A stretch of 64,000 bases of DNA from Gluconobacter cadivus (GTDB taxonomy: Bacteria > Pseudomonadota > Alphaproteobacteria > Acetobacterales > Acetobacteraceae). The notes under the pieces are model-generated. The model was given only the letters and a program-made list of their open reading frames with translations. It was not told where the DNA came from and ran no database searches. This document shows, piece after piece, positions 1 to 7,049 of the stretch; within the stretch, counting starts at the first letter, position 1, and each line of letters starts with the position of its first letter. The DNA is taken from assembly GCF_015244745.1 (NCBI RefSeq), contig NZ_JABCQI010000008.1, positions 1 to 64,000 on the forward strand, written 5' to 3'. The translations under genes and the position numbers were made by a program.

Positions 1-465
1 GGTCGCGGCCCCTGAATTGAGCCAGTAGGCCACACTGCGTGTATCGGCGAGTTTGGGGAAATTCGAGGTTTTGAGAAGGCCCTGAATATTGGTCGTGGTG
101 GTCATCAGCCCAGCCACAGGTGACGGGCTGCAAAGCCTGGTCCCCAACACATAATTCGTGTCGATATCGGACATCTGCAGTGGTCCGGTCGTCAGGACGC
201 GCTGATTGATGACCGGGTTTTGCAGTCGGCCATTCTGGGTGTCTGCTTTCTCACCCAACCAGAACGCAACCGAGTTATCATTCCCAGCGGAAAGCACGAT
301 ATCCCTGATATTTCCTGTCTGGGTGTAGGATTTCCATAACGGCATGCTCTGGGCAAAGGCTGAGCAAGGGGCCAGCATCGCCCCGGCCAGAAGCAGCGGA
401 AACAGTCGTGTTTTCGCGGCCACGGTCATCCCGATCCGTAAGGCTGATGTAAAATTCAAGGTCAT
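1..465 (-). CDS. Exported protein of unknown function, 3' part outside the window
   Basis: The minus-strand frame is open from an ATG at 465 to the window edge, so the C-terminus is missing. The first 40 or so residues look like a secretion signal: a charged start, then LLLAGAMLAPCSAFA with a likely cut after AFA. The mature part begins QSMPLWKSYTQ and has no motif I recognise. The start codon shares one base with the stop codon of the lysozyme gene upstream (TGATG), so the two are probably translated together in the prophage late region. It could be an envelope or lysis accessory protein or a host-modifying cargo protein; the sequence does not decide. The coding call is fairly safe, the function is unknown. 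Confidence 0.6.
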   Translation of the reverse strand, partial: MTLNFTSALRIGMTVAAKTRLFPLLLAGAMLAPCSAFAQSMPLWKSYTQTGNIRDIVLSAGNDNSVAFWLGEKADTQNGRLQNPVINQRVLTTGPLQMSDIDTNYVLGTRLCSPSPVAGLMTTTTNIQGLLKTSNFPKLADTRSVAYWLNSGAAT

Positions 466-968
466 CAGACGTCCGCGCCTTTCAGTTTCATGGGTGTTCT
501 CAGGCCAAGGAAGACAGCGCGCTCCAGGCCGCGCCGGGTTTTCAGTCCATCCAGTTCGACCAGATGACCCCGCACGGTCGCCTTGTCCCAGCGCAGCAGT
601 TCGTCGGCCGCGCCGGCATAATCTCCGGCATTCAGCTTGCGCAGCAGAGTCGAGCTTTCGACGGCTGCCGTGCCGACATTGTATTGCCAGGACAGCAAGG
701 CCGCGCGCTGGACGTCCGACAGCGGCACCTGGACCAGGCGGGACAGTGCGGCATCGAGCGTCGTCACGGTCTGGAGCAGGAGGCTGCTGGCATCTGTCAG
801 AGTGATGGGTGCAGTCCGGGCCGTGACGGGTTGTCCGTTGGCCAGCCAGCGGCTGCCATACCCGATCGTCCAGTATCCGGCCGGACAGACATAGGGTGCC
901 GCGCAAAAGCCCTCGAACCCCGGCCGCAGCAGCAGCGCCGTGGCCAGAGTGATGGCAGTGTCATGCAT
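465..968 (-). CDS. Phage-type lysozyme (endolysin), glycoside hydrolase family 24
   Basis: At 167 residues this is the usual size of T4/P21-type endolysins that cleave the glycan strands of peptidoglycan during lysis. The catalytic triad E-8x-D/C-5x-T is visible as E19, C28 and T34 in the segment around FEGFCAAP and GYWTIGYG. The middle residue is Cys rather than Asp, as in a known subset of the family. There is no long hydrophobic signal-anchor, so export would depend on a holin; a coiled-coil/membrane gene upstream on the same strand (2216-2560) is a candidate. The next gene starts in the stop codon. An intrinsic terminator lies just upstream of the start. Family confident, lysis role inferred. 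Confidence 0.9.
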   Translation of the reverse strand: MHDTAITLATALLLRPGFEGFCAAPYVCPAGYWTIGYGSRWLANGQPVTARTAPITLTDASSLLLQTVTTLDAALSRLVQVPLSDVQRAALLSWQYNVGTAAVESSTLLRKLNAGDYAGAADELLRWDKATVRGHLVELDGLKTRRGLERAVFLGLRTPMKLKGADV

Positions 969-982
969 GGGGGATTTTCCAT

Positions 983-1011
983 AAAAAAAGCCGCCCGGTT
1001 GGGGCGGCTTT
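983..1011 (-). terminator. Intrinsic terminator just upstream of the lysozyme start
   Basis: The stem AAAGCCGCC/GGCGGCTTT (988-996 with 1003-1011) has a 7-nt loop. On the minus strand it is followed by a run of seven T, so it would stop transcripts moving toward the lysozyme. The T run is followed by ATGGAAAA and, after 5 more bases, the lysozyme ATG. A near copy of this arrangement precedes the coiled-coil gene at 2560. Confidence 0.7.
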
Positions 1012-1154
1012 GGTAGGGGAGTTTGAGACCGAAGGGCGGCTCACGCTTCATTCCAGACAGTTCATATTTTGTGAAACATTCCGAGAGCGGACCTTACCCA
1101 CGGAAGCATTTGATTATCGAAGCATATTATAAATATAGAAACCCCATAAATATT

Positions 1155-1784
1155 TCACATCATTGCATTGATATTGTTATTTGCGCGCGTGGGATCGTTT
1201 GACCATGCTAGAGTCATATTATTATGACGCAAATGATCTGTAAATATTTCAATAATGTTTGGCGGCGCGTTGACGTACAAATATAGCTTACGAAGAGTTT
1301 TTTCCTTCGGGGTATGTGTCGGCGGTAGCCTTCTAGTGCCGATTAAATATATTCTGTCGTTATCATCTATTATGCCGTCGATTTTCGATACTACATTGGC
1401 ATTATTCCGTACTTCACCAATAGAGTCCGCGAAAGGAAGATTTTGCGGAATATTTTGATTCAAATTTTCAAATAATACTCTTTGATCATATGGTATGTTT
1501 CCTTCCCGAATATTCAATTCTTCTAATATTTTGCTATCATCATAGGATTTTGTATAAATAGTAAATGTTCCCGCTTGATGATTGCCATACATTTTCAGGC
1601 GAAGGAGAACCTGCGTTCGTCCTAAAAGGATAAAAAGAGTGTCTTTTGATTCATCTTCCTCAGAAAAAAACATCATAAATACGAAGATGCCCTGTCCATT
1701 CACTAGGCGAAATGCAATCGTTGGATGGTGATTTTGAATAGCTTGATTATAAATATTTCTCAAATTTGAAAAATCAAACTGCAT
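1155..1784 (-). CDS. AT-rich orphan gene, 209 aa, unknown function
   Basis: This is a clean 209-codon minus-strand frame with ATG at 1784 and far lower GC than any neighbour; it is rich in Asn, Ile, Phe and Lys codons ending in A or T. The protein looks soluble and has no signal peptide or clear membrane span. A central hydrophobic stretch (DTLFILLGRTQVLLRLKMYG) and an Asn-rich C-terminus are the only landmarks. Its position between the holin-like gene and the lysozyme, its composition, and AT-rich flanks on both sides suggest a recently acquired cargo gene (moron) in the prophage. I do not recognise the family. Confidence 0.65.
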   Translation of the reverse strand: MQFDFSNLRNIYNQAIQNHHPTIAFRLVNGQGIFVFMMFFSEEDESKDTLFILLGRTQVLLRLKMYGNHQAGTFTIYTKSYDDSKILEELNIREGNIPYDQRVLFENLNQNIPQNLPFADSIGEVRNNANVVSKIDGIIDDNDRIYLIGTRRLPPTHTPKEKTLRKLYLYVNAPPNIIEIFTDHLRHNNMTLAWSNDPTRANNNINAMM

Positions 1785-1789
1785 AGTTT

Positions 1790-2215
1790 TTACTATCCTA
1801 ATATATTAATAAATTATCAGTGTCCGGTGTAAAATTAGTGGATTTTCCATTGATTGCAATATGATTCCTTGAAAATATGCCGTCATGTAGAGTGGGATAG
1901 CAAGACCAGTGGTGTTCCAGAAACTTTCTTGCTCAAGAGCAAGCTTGTAACGTTACGCTCTGGAATGTTCTGCGTAACAGGAAGCCTAAGCGTAGCTTTG
2001 ACAATTCTATATTAAGATACTATTTAATTATCTTACTTAAATGACTACCTATTATCTATAATTAGGGTGTATAGTTTATTTGTAATATTACCCTATTAAA
2101 ATTTTCTATAATTACTGTATTGCGTGATTGTTGGAGGCCTTGACGACATGGATGACTGCTATTCTTTCATCCCCGCCAGACAGAAAACCTTCTGCTTAGC
2201 CCCCCACTATTGACC
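1790..2215. other. AT-rich intergenic region of about 425 bp with two hairpins
   Basis: No convincing gene is visible on either strand. The region is strongly AT-rich (especially 1985-2110) and forms the upstream flank of the orphan gene at 1155-1784, so it may carry its promoter. Two adjacent inverted repeats are present: CTTGCTC/GAGCAAG (1928-1943, 2-nt loop) and GTTACGC/GCGTAAC (1952-1978). Neither is followed by a T run, so they are more likely operator or RNA structures than terminators. Confidence 0.5.
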
Positions 2216-2560
2216 TTACCTCCCGATGGACACGACCAGATGAACGACCCCCGATCCGAGGATTGAGGTCAGCAGTGTAATGGCGGCCGTGACCACGGCC
2301 CGCGCCCCGAACAGACGGTCGAGCTTGCCGTTGATCTGGCGGTTGCTGCTCTCCATTGATTTCGCCAGAGCCTCAATCTCACTGCGCAGCGACGCGATTT
2401 CCTGACGCATTTCGGCCCGCAGATCGGACTGGCTGTTGCCAACGCTGGAAAGCTGGGTCTCTAACGTCAGGCATCGATCTTCGAGAACGCGGATCCGCTC
2501 TTCGGCAGACAGAGCAGCAGGCAGGCTTGCGACCATGGTGGCCGTCTGAGAATCAGGCAT
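2216..2560 (-). CDS. Small coiled-coil protein with C-terminal membrane segment (holin-like)
   Basis: The ATG at 2560 gives 114 residues starting MPDSQTAT. A longer reading to 2713 is unlikely because it would overlap the tail-fibre fragment. Residues about 20-75 form a coiled coil (EERIRVLEDRCLTLETQL onward), and the last 30 residues contain one hydrophobic span (VVTAAITLLTSILGSGVVHL). This layout recalls XhlA-type phage membrane proteins that work with holins and endolysins. It lies between a tail-fibre remnant and the lysozyme on the same strand, which fits a lysis cassette. No homology search was possible, so the holin-like role is an inference. Confidence 0.65.
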   Translation of the reverse strand: MPDSQTATMVASLPAALSAEERIRVLEDRCLTLETQLSSVGNSQSDLRAEMRQEIASLRSEIEALAKSMESSNRQINGKLDRLFGARAVVTAAITLLTSILGSGVVHLVVSIGR

Positions 2561-2572
2561 CGTTTTTCCATG

Positions 2573-2595
2573 AAAAAAGCCACCCTGAAGGCGGC
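2573..2595 (-). terminator. Intrinsic terminator just upstream of the coiled-coil gene
   Basis: On the minus strand GCCGCC pairs with GGTGGC (one G-T pair) around a 5-nt loop and is followed by TTTTTT, then CATGGAAAAACG and the ATG at 2560. The order hairpin, T run, ATGGAAAA, start codon repeats what is seen before the lysozyme. It would end transcription coming from the tail-fibre fragment. Confidence 0.6.
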
Positions 2596-2627
2596 GGACA
2601 GAAGAATGCAGAAGGGCAGGGGGCCGC

Positions 2628-2996
2628 TTATTTCGGACCCTTGGCGATGTAGGTGATGTCCGTCGTCCCGCCGTTGTTGATGTGCAGCGAGAAGCCGGTC
2701 TTGTCCGGCGCATAGGCGTGGCAGTTCACGTCACCATTCCCGAAATTCTGGGCCATGACCTTCGGCGTATCTGAGAACGGCACCGCGAAGGTCACGCGAC
2801 CACCAGATGCGATGCCTGTCGCAACGTCCATGACGATTTTCTCCCCCGGATCCGTCGGCAGGTTGTCGATGAACGCGAAGTTGTGGCCGTTCCAGCTGAT
2901 GGAGCTGCTACTGACACTGAGCACCGGCGTCGTCCCGGAGTAGAGAACGAAATTCCCATCACCCTGGAACTTTCTGCGAGCTGTTGTCCCTCCCGC
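2628..2996 (-). pseudogene. C-terminal fragment of a phage tail fibre protein
   Basis: The minus-strand frame from a TGA at 2997-2999 to its stop at 2628 has no ATG; only a GTG at 2924 could start it. The protein reads FQGDGNFVLYSGTTPV early on and ends with FGNGDVNCHAYAP and ITYIAKGP, a pattern of phage tail fibre or tail-tip C-terminal domains, where the last block often binds receptors. Tail fibres are much longer, and the coding sequence stops abruptly at about 2990, right beside the start of a plus-strand gene, so the 5' part seems to have been lost by recombination. An alternative is a small standalone protein of 98 residues starting at GTG 2924. Confidence 0.6.
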
Positions 2997-3011
2997 TCAG
3001 GGGCGCGCATA

Positions 3012-3323
3012 ATGAATAACACCAGAAAACTCGCACCTAATCGCGGCGGAAGGCCTTATCCTTTCTTCACCGTCTGTGTCACCGGGACGCATCCGAGCAG
3101 CAAAGACCGCGTGGATTGCACGGCCTATTCAGATGCTGAAAAGGTCGCCAGGACACGATCGCGGGACACGCTCTGTCCGCAGGACATCTTCTTTTCCGGT
3201 CGGCTGGTCGCATCTGTCGGCAGCCCGAACATGGCAGGCGAAATCCTGGTCGACATGACCGTGTTCGGCAGCGCTCTTCTGGAGCGCGTCAGGCAGAACG
3301 CAGCCCGAAAGAGCGCATCATGA
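3012..3323 (+). CDS. Hypothetical prophage protein, 103 aa
   Basis: ATG at 3012 begins MNNTRKLAPN and the frame ends in an ATGA overlap with the next gene, which supports real translational coupling. The frame stays open further upstream, but that part lies over the tail-fibre fragment and lacks a better start. The product is Arg-rich with two Cys residues and has no motif I recognise. It is the first member of a run of short plus-strand genes ending at the AlpA-like regulator. The coding call is moderate because a long antisense frame (3125-3835) competes, but that one has no overlap logic or neighbours. Confidence 0.5.
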   Translation: MNNTRKLAPNRGGRPYPFFTVCVTGTHPSSKDRVDCTAYSDAEKVARTRSRDTLCPQDIFFSGRLVASVGSPNMAGEILVDMTVFGSALLERVRQNAARKSAS

Positions 3324-3874
3324 GCAAGATCCTGATCACAAAGGCCGGCCAGGATGTTCTGGCCCGGAAGATGAAGCACGCCCTTGATACAGCATTGCTG
3401 GAGGGGCCTCGGACGACTGAAGAGATTATGATCTCTCTGGTGGTACTGCTGATCGGCGGAAAATATGACTATAAAGTCATACTGGATCGCATCACGGGCC
3501 GGGATGGTGACGGCGGATTTCGTCGCATGGAGCAGGTCGACGTCGAGGACATCGCGATCGAGACGATCCAGCGCCTCACGCAGATCATTCCTCCCTATAA
3601 GCGTACAAGCGCTGGCCGACTGGCTGAATCCTATCAGGTCGGCGAGCTGATCGGCGCGATCGTCAATGCTGACACCTATCTGCCGAAGATGGCGACTGAG
3701 GACGTCCTGGCACACGTGCCCAAGCACACACTTCTGGAACTCATGCCCCCAGATGTTGGGCCAGAGAAGCATGTCAGACGCGCAAAACTTGAAGATCTGC
3801 GCGCCAGGATCGTGGAGGCGAACGCCGAGTGGCACCCCACGTCCTTCAGCTCATTCACGGAGGACCTATCGTAA
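3320..3874 (+). CDS. Hypothetical prophage protein, 184 aa
   Basis: The gene starts at ATG 3320 (MSKILITKAG), overlaps the previous gene by 4 bases, and its TAA shares a base with the next ATG. The protein is soluble and mostly helical in appearance, with charged helices at both ends (for example RRAKLEDLRARIVEANAEW). It has no signal peptide or membrane span and matches no family I know. As a member of an early-region operon running toward a phage regulator, it could act in DNA metabolism or regulation, but nothing in the sequence shows this. Confidence 0.65.
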   Translation: MSKILITKAGQDVLARKMKHALDTALLEGPRTTEEIMISLVVLLIGGKYDYKVILDRITGRDGDGGFRRMEQVDVEDIAIETIQRLTQIIPPYKRTSAGRLAESYQVGELIGAIVNADTYLPKMATEDVLAHVPKHTLLELMPPDVGPEKHVRRAKLEDLRARIVEANAEWHPTSFSSFTEDLS

Positions 3875-4119
3875 TGCAGTCTTATTGCTGGAGGACCGGA
3901 CTAATTGAGTTCGGCAGATCGACGCCAAGAGGCGCACTTCCGATCGCGAAAGGCCCCGGCAGAAAACTTCGGGCGGCAGTAAGCGCAGTGGCTCGCCATT
4001 CTTATGATGCCGGTCAGCTGCTAGTTCCAGGCATTCCAGAGGCTGTCAATGACACCATGGCTTTAACTGCCGCAAAGAACTTCCAAGGAATCATCCGTAA
4101 GAGGATGTCCGAGGAATGA
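3874..4119 (+). CDS. Hypothetical prophage protein, 81 aa
   Basis: The start is ATG 3874 (MQSYCWRTG), overlapping the upstream stop as TAATG and preceded by GGAGG about 11 bases before. An in-frame ATG at 3829 would sit deep inside the previous gene and is less likely. The product is small and basic (GRKLRAAVSAVARHSY) and ends KRMSEE. No family is recognised. Tight spacing and a good ribosome site make it a credible member of the small-gene operon. Confidence 0.55.
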   Translation: MQSYCWRTGLIEFGRSTPRGALPIAKGPGRKLRAAVSAVARHSYDAGQLLVPGIPEAVNDTMALTAAKNFQGIIRKRMSEE

Positions 4120-4207
4120 AGAACTGCCTCAAGAAGCTCTAGTGCTTCTTTACCGAGCCATACGCCACCCGCGACGAAACCCCCGAAGACGTAGCCCACA
4201 GGAACAC

Positions 4208-4336
4208 ATGGTGATGACCAAACTCTTCCGCCCGATCCAGTTCGCGGCCCGCTCAATTCGTGACCTGTGGCGCTGGCTTACGAACGATCATGACGACTTC
4301 AATCCCGACCGCGATGATATGGGGCACTACCGATGA
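4208..4336 (+). CDS. Hypothetical small protein, 42 aa
   Basis: ATG 4208, preceded by AGGA, encodes 42 residues (MVMTKLFRPIQFAARSIRDL onward) with an amphipathic basic N-terminal helix and an acidic tail rich in Asp (NDHDDFNPDRDDMG). The frame can be read back to 4142 but that part is very Arg-rich and lacks a ribosome site. It lies in the same direction and spacing as the surrounding phage genes. Function unknown; the coding call is tentative because of its size. Confidence 0.4.
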   Translation: MVMTKLFRPIQFAARSIRDLWRWLTNDHDDFNPDRDDMGHYR

Positions 4337-4367
4337 GCCAGACCGCTGAACCCGCAGGAGACCCGAC

Positions 4368-4796
4368 ATGAGCGGGCGGGCGGAAACAGTCCGAGTGCGC
4401 AAGGCATGGCTGGTCCTCATACGCGGATATGAATTCGGACAGATCGTGTATGCCCCTACGGCAGGAAAGGCGCGATATCAGCGCCTGCTGAATATTGACA
4501 GTGACCGCGCCACTTTCGCCGACCTCAGCGCCCAAAGAGCAAAGCACAAAGATATTGTCCTTCCGGTGGCGGACCAAGCTGTTGCTGCGCTGGATAGCGA
4601 GCAGAAATCAGCACTGACCCACACATTGGAAAATGGCAGGTTTTATACCTCGACCGATGACACGACGATGTGCAGTCTCGCCCTGGCGAGACTGGTCAGA
4701 AATGGCGAGGCATACTTTGTCCTCACGGACTCCGGCCGAACGGCTGCCATGTCCCTGATGCCGCTCTATCCAGAATACCCGGAGTATCGAGCATGA
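4368..4796 (+). CDS. Hypothetical prophage protein, 142 aa
   Basis: ATG 4368 (MSGRAETVRVRKAWLV) opens a 142-codon gene whose stop overlaps the next start as ATGA. The N-terminal half contains a compact segment around VLIRGYEFGQIVYAPTAGKARYQ; the C-terminal half (ALARLVRNGEAYFVLTDSGR) resembles a short winged-helix-like stretch. No family is recognised with confidence. It belongs to the run of small overlapping plus-strand genes, so it is probably co-transcribed with the AlpA-like regulator further on. Confidence 0.65.
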   Translation: MSGRAETVRVRKAWLVLIRGYEFGQIVYAPTAGKARYQRLLNIDSDRATFADLSAQRAKHKDIVLPVADQAVAALDSEQKSALTHTLENGRFYTSTDDTTMCSLALARLVRNGEAYFVLTDSGRTAAMSLMPLYPEYPEYRA

Positions 4797-4945
4797 GTGG
4801 GCGGACGGATAAAGACTACGATTGCCGAGAAATGGGTCCGGCGTGTCGGGGATGCCCGGATTGTAAGGGCATAGTCTTCTGTGAAGAAACGGACGCTTGG
4901 GCCAGTGAATGTCTTGAAACCATGGACGCGGAGGAACGGGTATGA
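4793..4945 (+). CDS. Cys-rich mini-protein, 50 aa, possible zinc knuckle
   Basis: ATG 4793 overlaps the previous stop by 4 bases and the gene ends in another ATGA overlap with the next one. The product has six Cys: CREMGPACRGCPDC, then VFCEE and SEC. The C-x2-C spacing inside the first group suggests a metal-binding knuckle. The N-terminus MSGRTDKDYD resembles the start of the previous protein (MSGRAETV). Overlaps on both sides make translation likely despite the small size. Function unknown. Confidence 0.55.
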   Translation: MSGRTDKDYDCREMGPACRGCPDCKGIVFCEETDAWASECLETMDAEERV

Positions 4946-5346
4946 GCGACGTCACAGATCTACGAGTGGAAGCCGCAGCACGGGCGGTTAAAGATGCGAT
5001 GCTGCGTCAAGGAAAGTCTCCTGACGCGCATGATCTGGCGCAAGCTGCCATCAAAGCCGCAGACGCCGCAGCCTGGCAGCCAATCGAGAGCGCGCCGAAG
5101 GACAGAACGCCAGTCTTGGCCAAGATCCACGATGATCTGTTCCAGCGCCTCAAACCCAATCGGGAGGATTTAAGGCGCTGGAACGGATGTTGGCTAGTGG
5201 TTGCTCACAGTGGAGTTCATGAGGACGGCTTTGACATGGGCTGGTATGTCGCTGCTCCGGTCGGCAACGGAGGCCTGCCTGACGACTGGTTTGTTGGATG
5301 GCAGTCCCTGCCGGCGACCCCTGCGATAAGAGGGCGCGATGAGTGA
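4942..5346 (+). CDS. Prophage protein with WQPIESAPKD motif (DUF551-like)
   Basis: The 134-residue product starts at ATG 4942. From about residue 45 it has the segment WQPIESAPKDRTPVLAKI and, later, GWYVAAP and DDWFVGWQSLP. This WxPIESAPKD...W..LP pattern is typical of short phage and prophage proteins of the DUF551 type, whose function is not known. The N-terminal 40 residues are helical and Ala-rich. It overlaps the Cys-rich gene before it and the AlpA-like gene after it, so all three are probably one transcript. Confidence 0.7.
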   Translation: MSDVTDLRVEAAARAVKDAMLRQGKSPDAHDLAQAAIKAADAAAWQPIESAPKDRTPVLAKIHDDLFQRLKPNREDLRRWNGCWLVVAHSGVHEDGFDMGWYVAAPVGNGGLPDDWFVGWQSLPATPAIRGRDE

Positions 5347-5551
5347 GGCGTCACAGCTACTGACCGTCAAAGAGGTGCAGTCGCGCCTTGGCTGGAGCCG
5401 GGCGACGATTTACCGGCACATGAGTGCAGGCCAGTTTCCGAAGCCGCGTCGTTTGTCATCCGGCTCGGTCCGGTGGGATCACTACGATATTGAGGAACTG
5501 ATCCGCATCGGAACGGATGCCTGGCGCAAACAACACGAAGGTGCCCTATAA
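5339..5551 (+). CDS. AlpA-family transcriptional regulator / excisionase-like protein
   Basis: The 70-residue product is a MerR-like winged helix of the AlpA type: LTVKEVQSRLGWSRATIYRHMSAG is the helix-turn-helix, and FPKPRRLSSGSVRW is the wing that contacts DNA. In P4-like elements AlpA activates or assists the integrase and excision; here the gene sits next to and converges on the integrase, overlapping its 3' end by 6 bases, which fits a regulator or directionality factor of element 1. Length is normal for the family. The domain is confident; the exact target is not shown. Confidence 0.88.
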   Translation: MSEASQLLTVKEVQSRLGWSRATIYRHMSAGQFPKPRRLSSGSVRWDHYDIEELIRIGTDAWRKQHEGAL

Positions 5552-6778
5552 GGAGCGGGCCTTGCGGTTCGTGCTCACCAATTCTTTGAGGCTGGCCTGT
5601 TTCTTCAAGATCAGGCCGGCCCAGATCTGCGCCAACTCACGGCGGCGCGAAAGAAACAGGGCGCGGTTATAGGCACCCTCCACTTTGTCCTTCATGACAT
5701 GGGCAAGCATCAGATCGATGGCCTGCCGGTCCTCCGGGAACCGTTCGTTCATCGAACTTGAGAAGGTGGCCCGGAAGCCGTGCGGGACATGCCGCTGATG
5801 GTATCCCGCCCGGTTTAGCAGGTAGCCGATCGCATTCTCGCTCATAACCTGCTTTGGGCGACGTGCATTTGGAAACAGGTGAGGCCAGCGCCCGGACAGA
5901 GGGCGCAATACTTCGAGCAACTCGACAGCCTGGCGTGAGAGCGGAACTAGATGCTCCCGTTTCTTCTTCATTCGAATTGCCGGGATACGCCACAGCGGCT
6001 CGGGGCCGTTCAGATCCTCGAACTCGTCCCACATAGCATAGCGCAGTTCACCCGGCCTGACGGCGGTCAGATATAGTAGCCGCAGCGCAAGAAGTGTAAC
6101 CGGGTGCGCGTCTTCATTTTCGGTCTTGCGGATCATGGCGCAAGCCTCATCCAGATCTGTTATGGCCGGCTGGCGTCCCCGAACCACAGGGCGCAGGGCA
6201 GGGGCGACAATGGCGGCCGGGTCTGCTGTTCCGTAGCCGCAGGCAATGGCATGGACGAAAATGTCTGACATGCGCTGGCGGGTGCGATGAGCAGATTCTA
6301 CCGCGCCGCGCGCTTCGATCTCTCTCAGGACAGTAAGCGCGATCGGAGGCGTGAGGTCATTAATTGGCATATGGCCCACAGAAGGCAACACGTCGCGCTC
6401 AAGGCTGCGCCAAACATCCGCAGCATGACGCTCAGTCCAGAGATCCTTCCTCTGAGCGAACCAGTTCCGTGCGGTCGCAATAAAGGTCTGGGCGGGATCG
6501 ACGCTACCGATCGCCCTGAGCAACTTCTTCTCTTTTGCTGGGTCTCGACCGGCCTGCAGAACCTTGCGCGCCTCATCCCGCTCCGACCGGGCATCAGGCA
6601 GACGCACATTCGGGTATGATCCGATCGTGTAAGTCTTTTCCTTGCCCTCAATCTCATAGCGCCAACGCCAGTGTTTGCCTCCCGAGGGTGTCACTTGGAG
6701 ATACAGCCCCCCACCATCTGTGAGCTTGAAGGCTTTGTCTTTTGGCTTGGCCGCACGGACCTGCGAGTCTGTCAGCAT
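5546..6778 (-). CDS. Tyrosine recombinase, P4-type integrase of element 1
   Basis: The 410-residue integrase has the N-terminal arm-binding domain typical of P4-type integrases (KLTDGGGLYLQVTPSGGKHW, residues 18-37), a core-binding helical domain and a C-terminal catalytic domain. Visible catalytic residues are R241 (TAVRPGELR), H333 and R336 (HGFR), H360 (LAHVMKD) and the nucleophile Y370 (GAYNRA). Its start lies about 160 bp from an 18-bp copy of the tRNA-Ser 3' end (6938-6955), the expected place for an integrase beside its attachment site. It appears intact. It should insert and excise the prophage to its left. Confidence 0.95.
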   Translation of the reverse strand: MLTDSQVRAAKPKDKAFKLTDGGGLYLQVTPSGGKHWRWRYEIEGKEKTYTIGSYPNVRLPDARSERDEARKVLQAGRDPAKEKKLLRAIGSVDPAQTFIATARNWFAQRKDLWTERHAADVWRSLERDVLPSVGHMPINDLTPPIALTVLREIEARGAVESAHRTRQRMSDIFVHAIACGYGTADPAAIVAPALRPVVRGRQPAITDLDEACAMIRKTENEDAHPVTLLALRLLYLTAVRPGELRYAMWDEFEDLNGPEPLWRIPAIRMKKKREHLVPLSRQAVELLEVLRPLSGRWPHLFPNARRPKQVMSENAIGYLLNRAGYHQRHVPHGFRATFSSSMNERFPEDRQAIDLMLAHVMKDKVEGAYNRALFLSRRRELAQIWAGLILKKQASLKELVSTNRKARSL

Positions 6779-6937
6779 TTGGCTCTACCCGGTCTCTTCC
6801 CAAATTATACCCGCCGTCTACCTGGTCCAGAGCGAGACAGGATGAGATAAAACGAGAACGAATAAGGCTAGAGAATGGCGCAAAACGCTGGATACACCAA
6901 GGCTTTGAGACAACTTTGGACTGATTGAGAAGGGGAT

Positions 6938-6955
6938 CTGGCGGAGAGAGTGGGA
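6938..6955. other. Attachment-site copy (att) between the two elements
   Basis: The 18 bases CTGGCGGAGAGAGTGGGA are identical to 12058-12075, which covers the CCA end, discriminator and acceptor 3' strand of tRNA-Ser plus the start of its T stem. Identity stops at both edges. The copy is the left end of element 2 and, because it lies beside the start of the element 1 integrase, most likely also the right end of element 1. Confidence 0.85.
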
Positions 6956-7011
6956 CTTTCCGCCAAGAAGATCAAAAACCGCAGAATATCAACAAAAACC
7001 AGTTAAAAACC

Positions 7012-7049
7012 ACTACCGATAGAGCCTCTTCCGTGTTGGTAGTACCGAC
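7012..7049. promoter_or_regulatory. Putative recombinase arm sites, left end of element 2
   Basis: Three short related copies occur here: ACTACCGAT (7012-7020), the inverse of ACTACCAAC (7035-7043) and AGTACCGAC (7041-7049). The same 9-mer family occurs near the right end (11972-12016). Clusters of one short motif at similar distances inside both ends of an integrated element are what arm-type binding sites of a tyrosine recombinase look like. Confidence 0.5.

Noticed and set aside
3125-3835. Minus-strand frame of 236 codons
   Set aside because: It lies wholly antisense to two coupled plus-strand genes, has no ribosome site and no sensible partners; the plus genes have overlaps and starts that fit.
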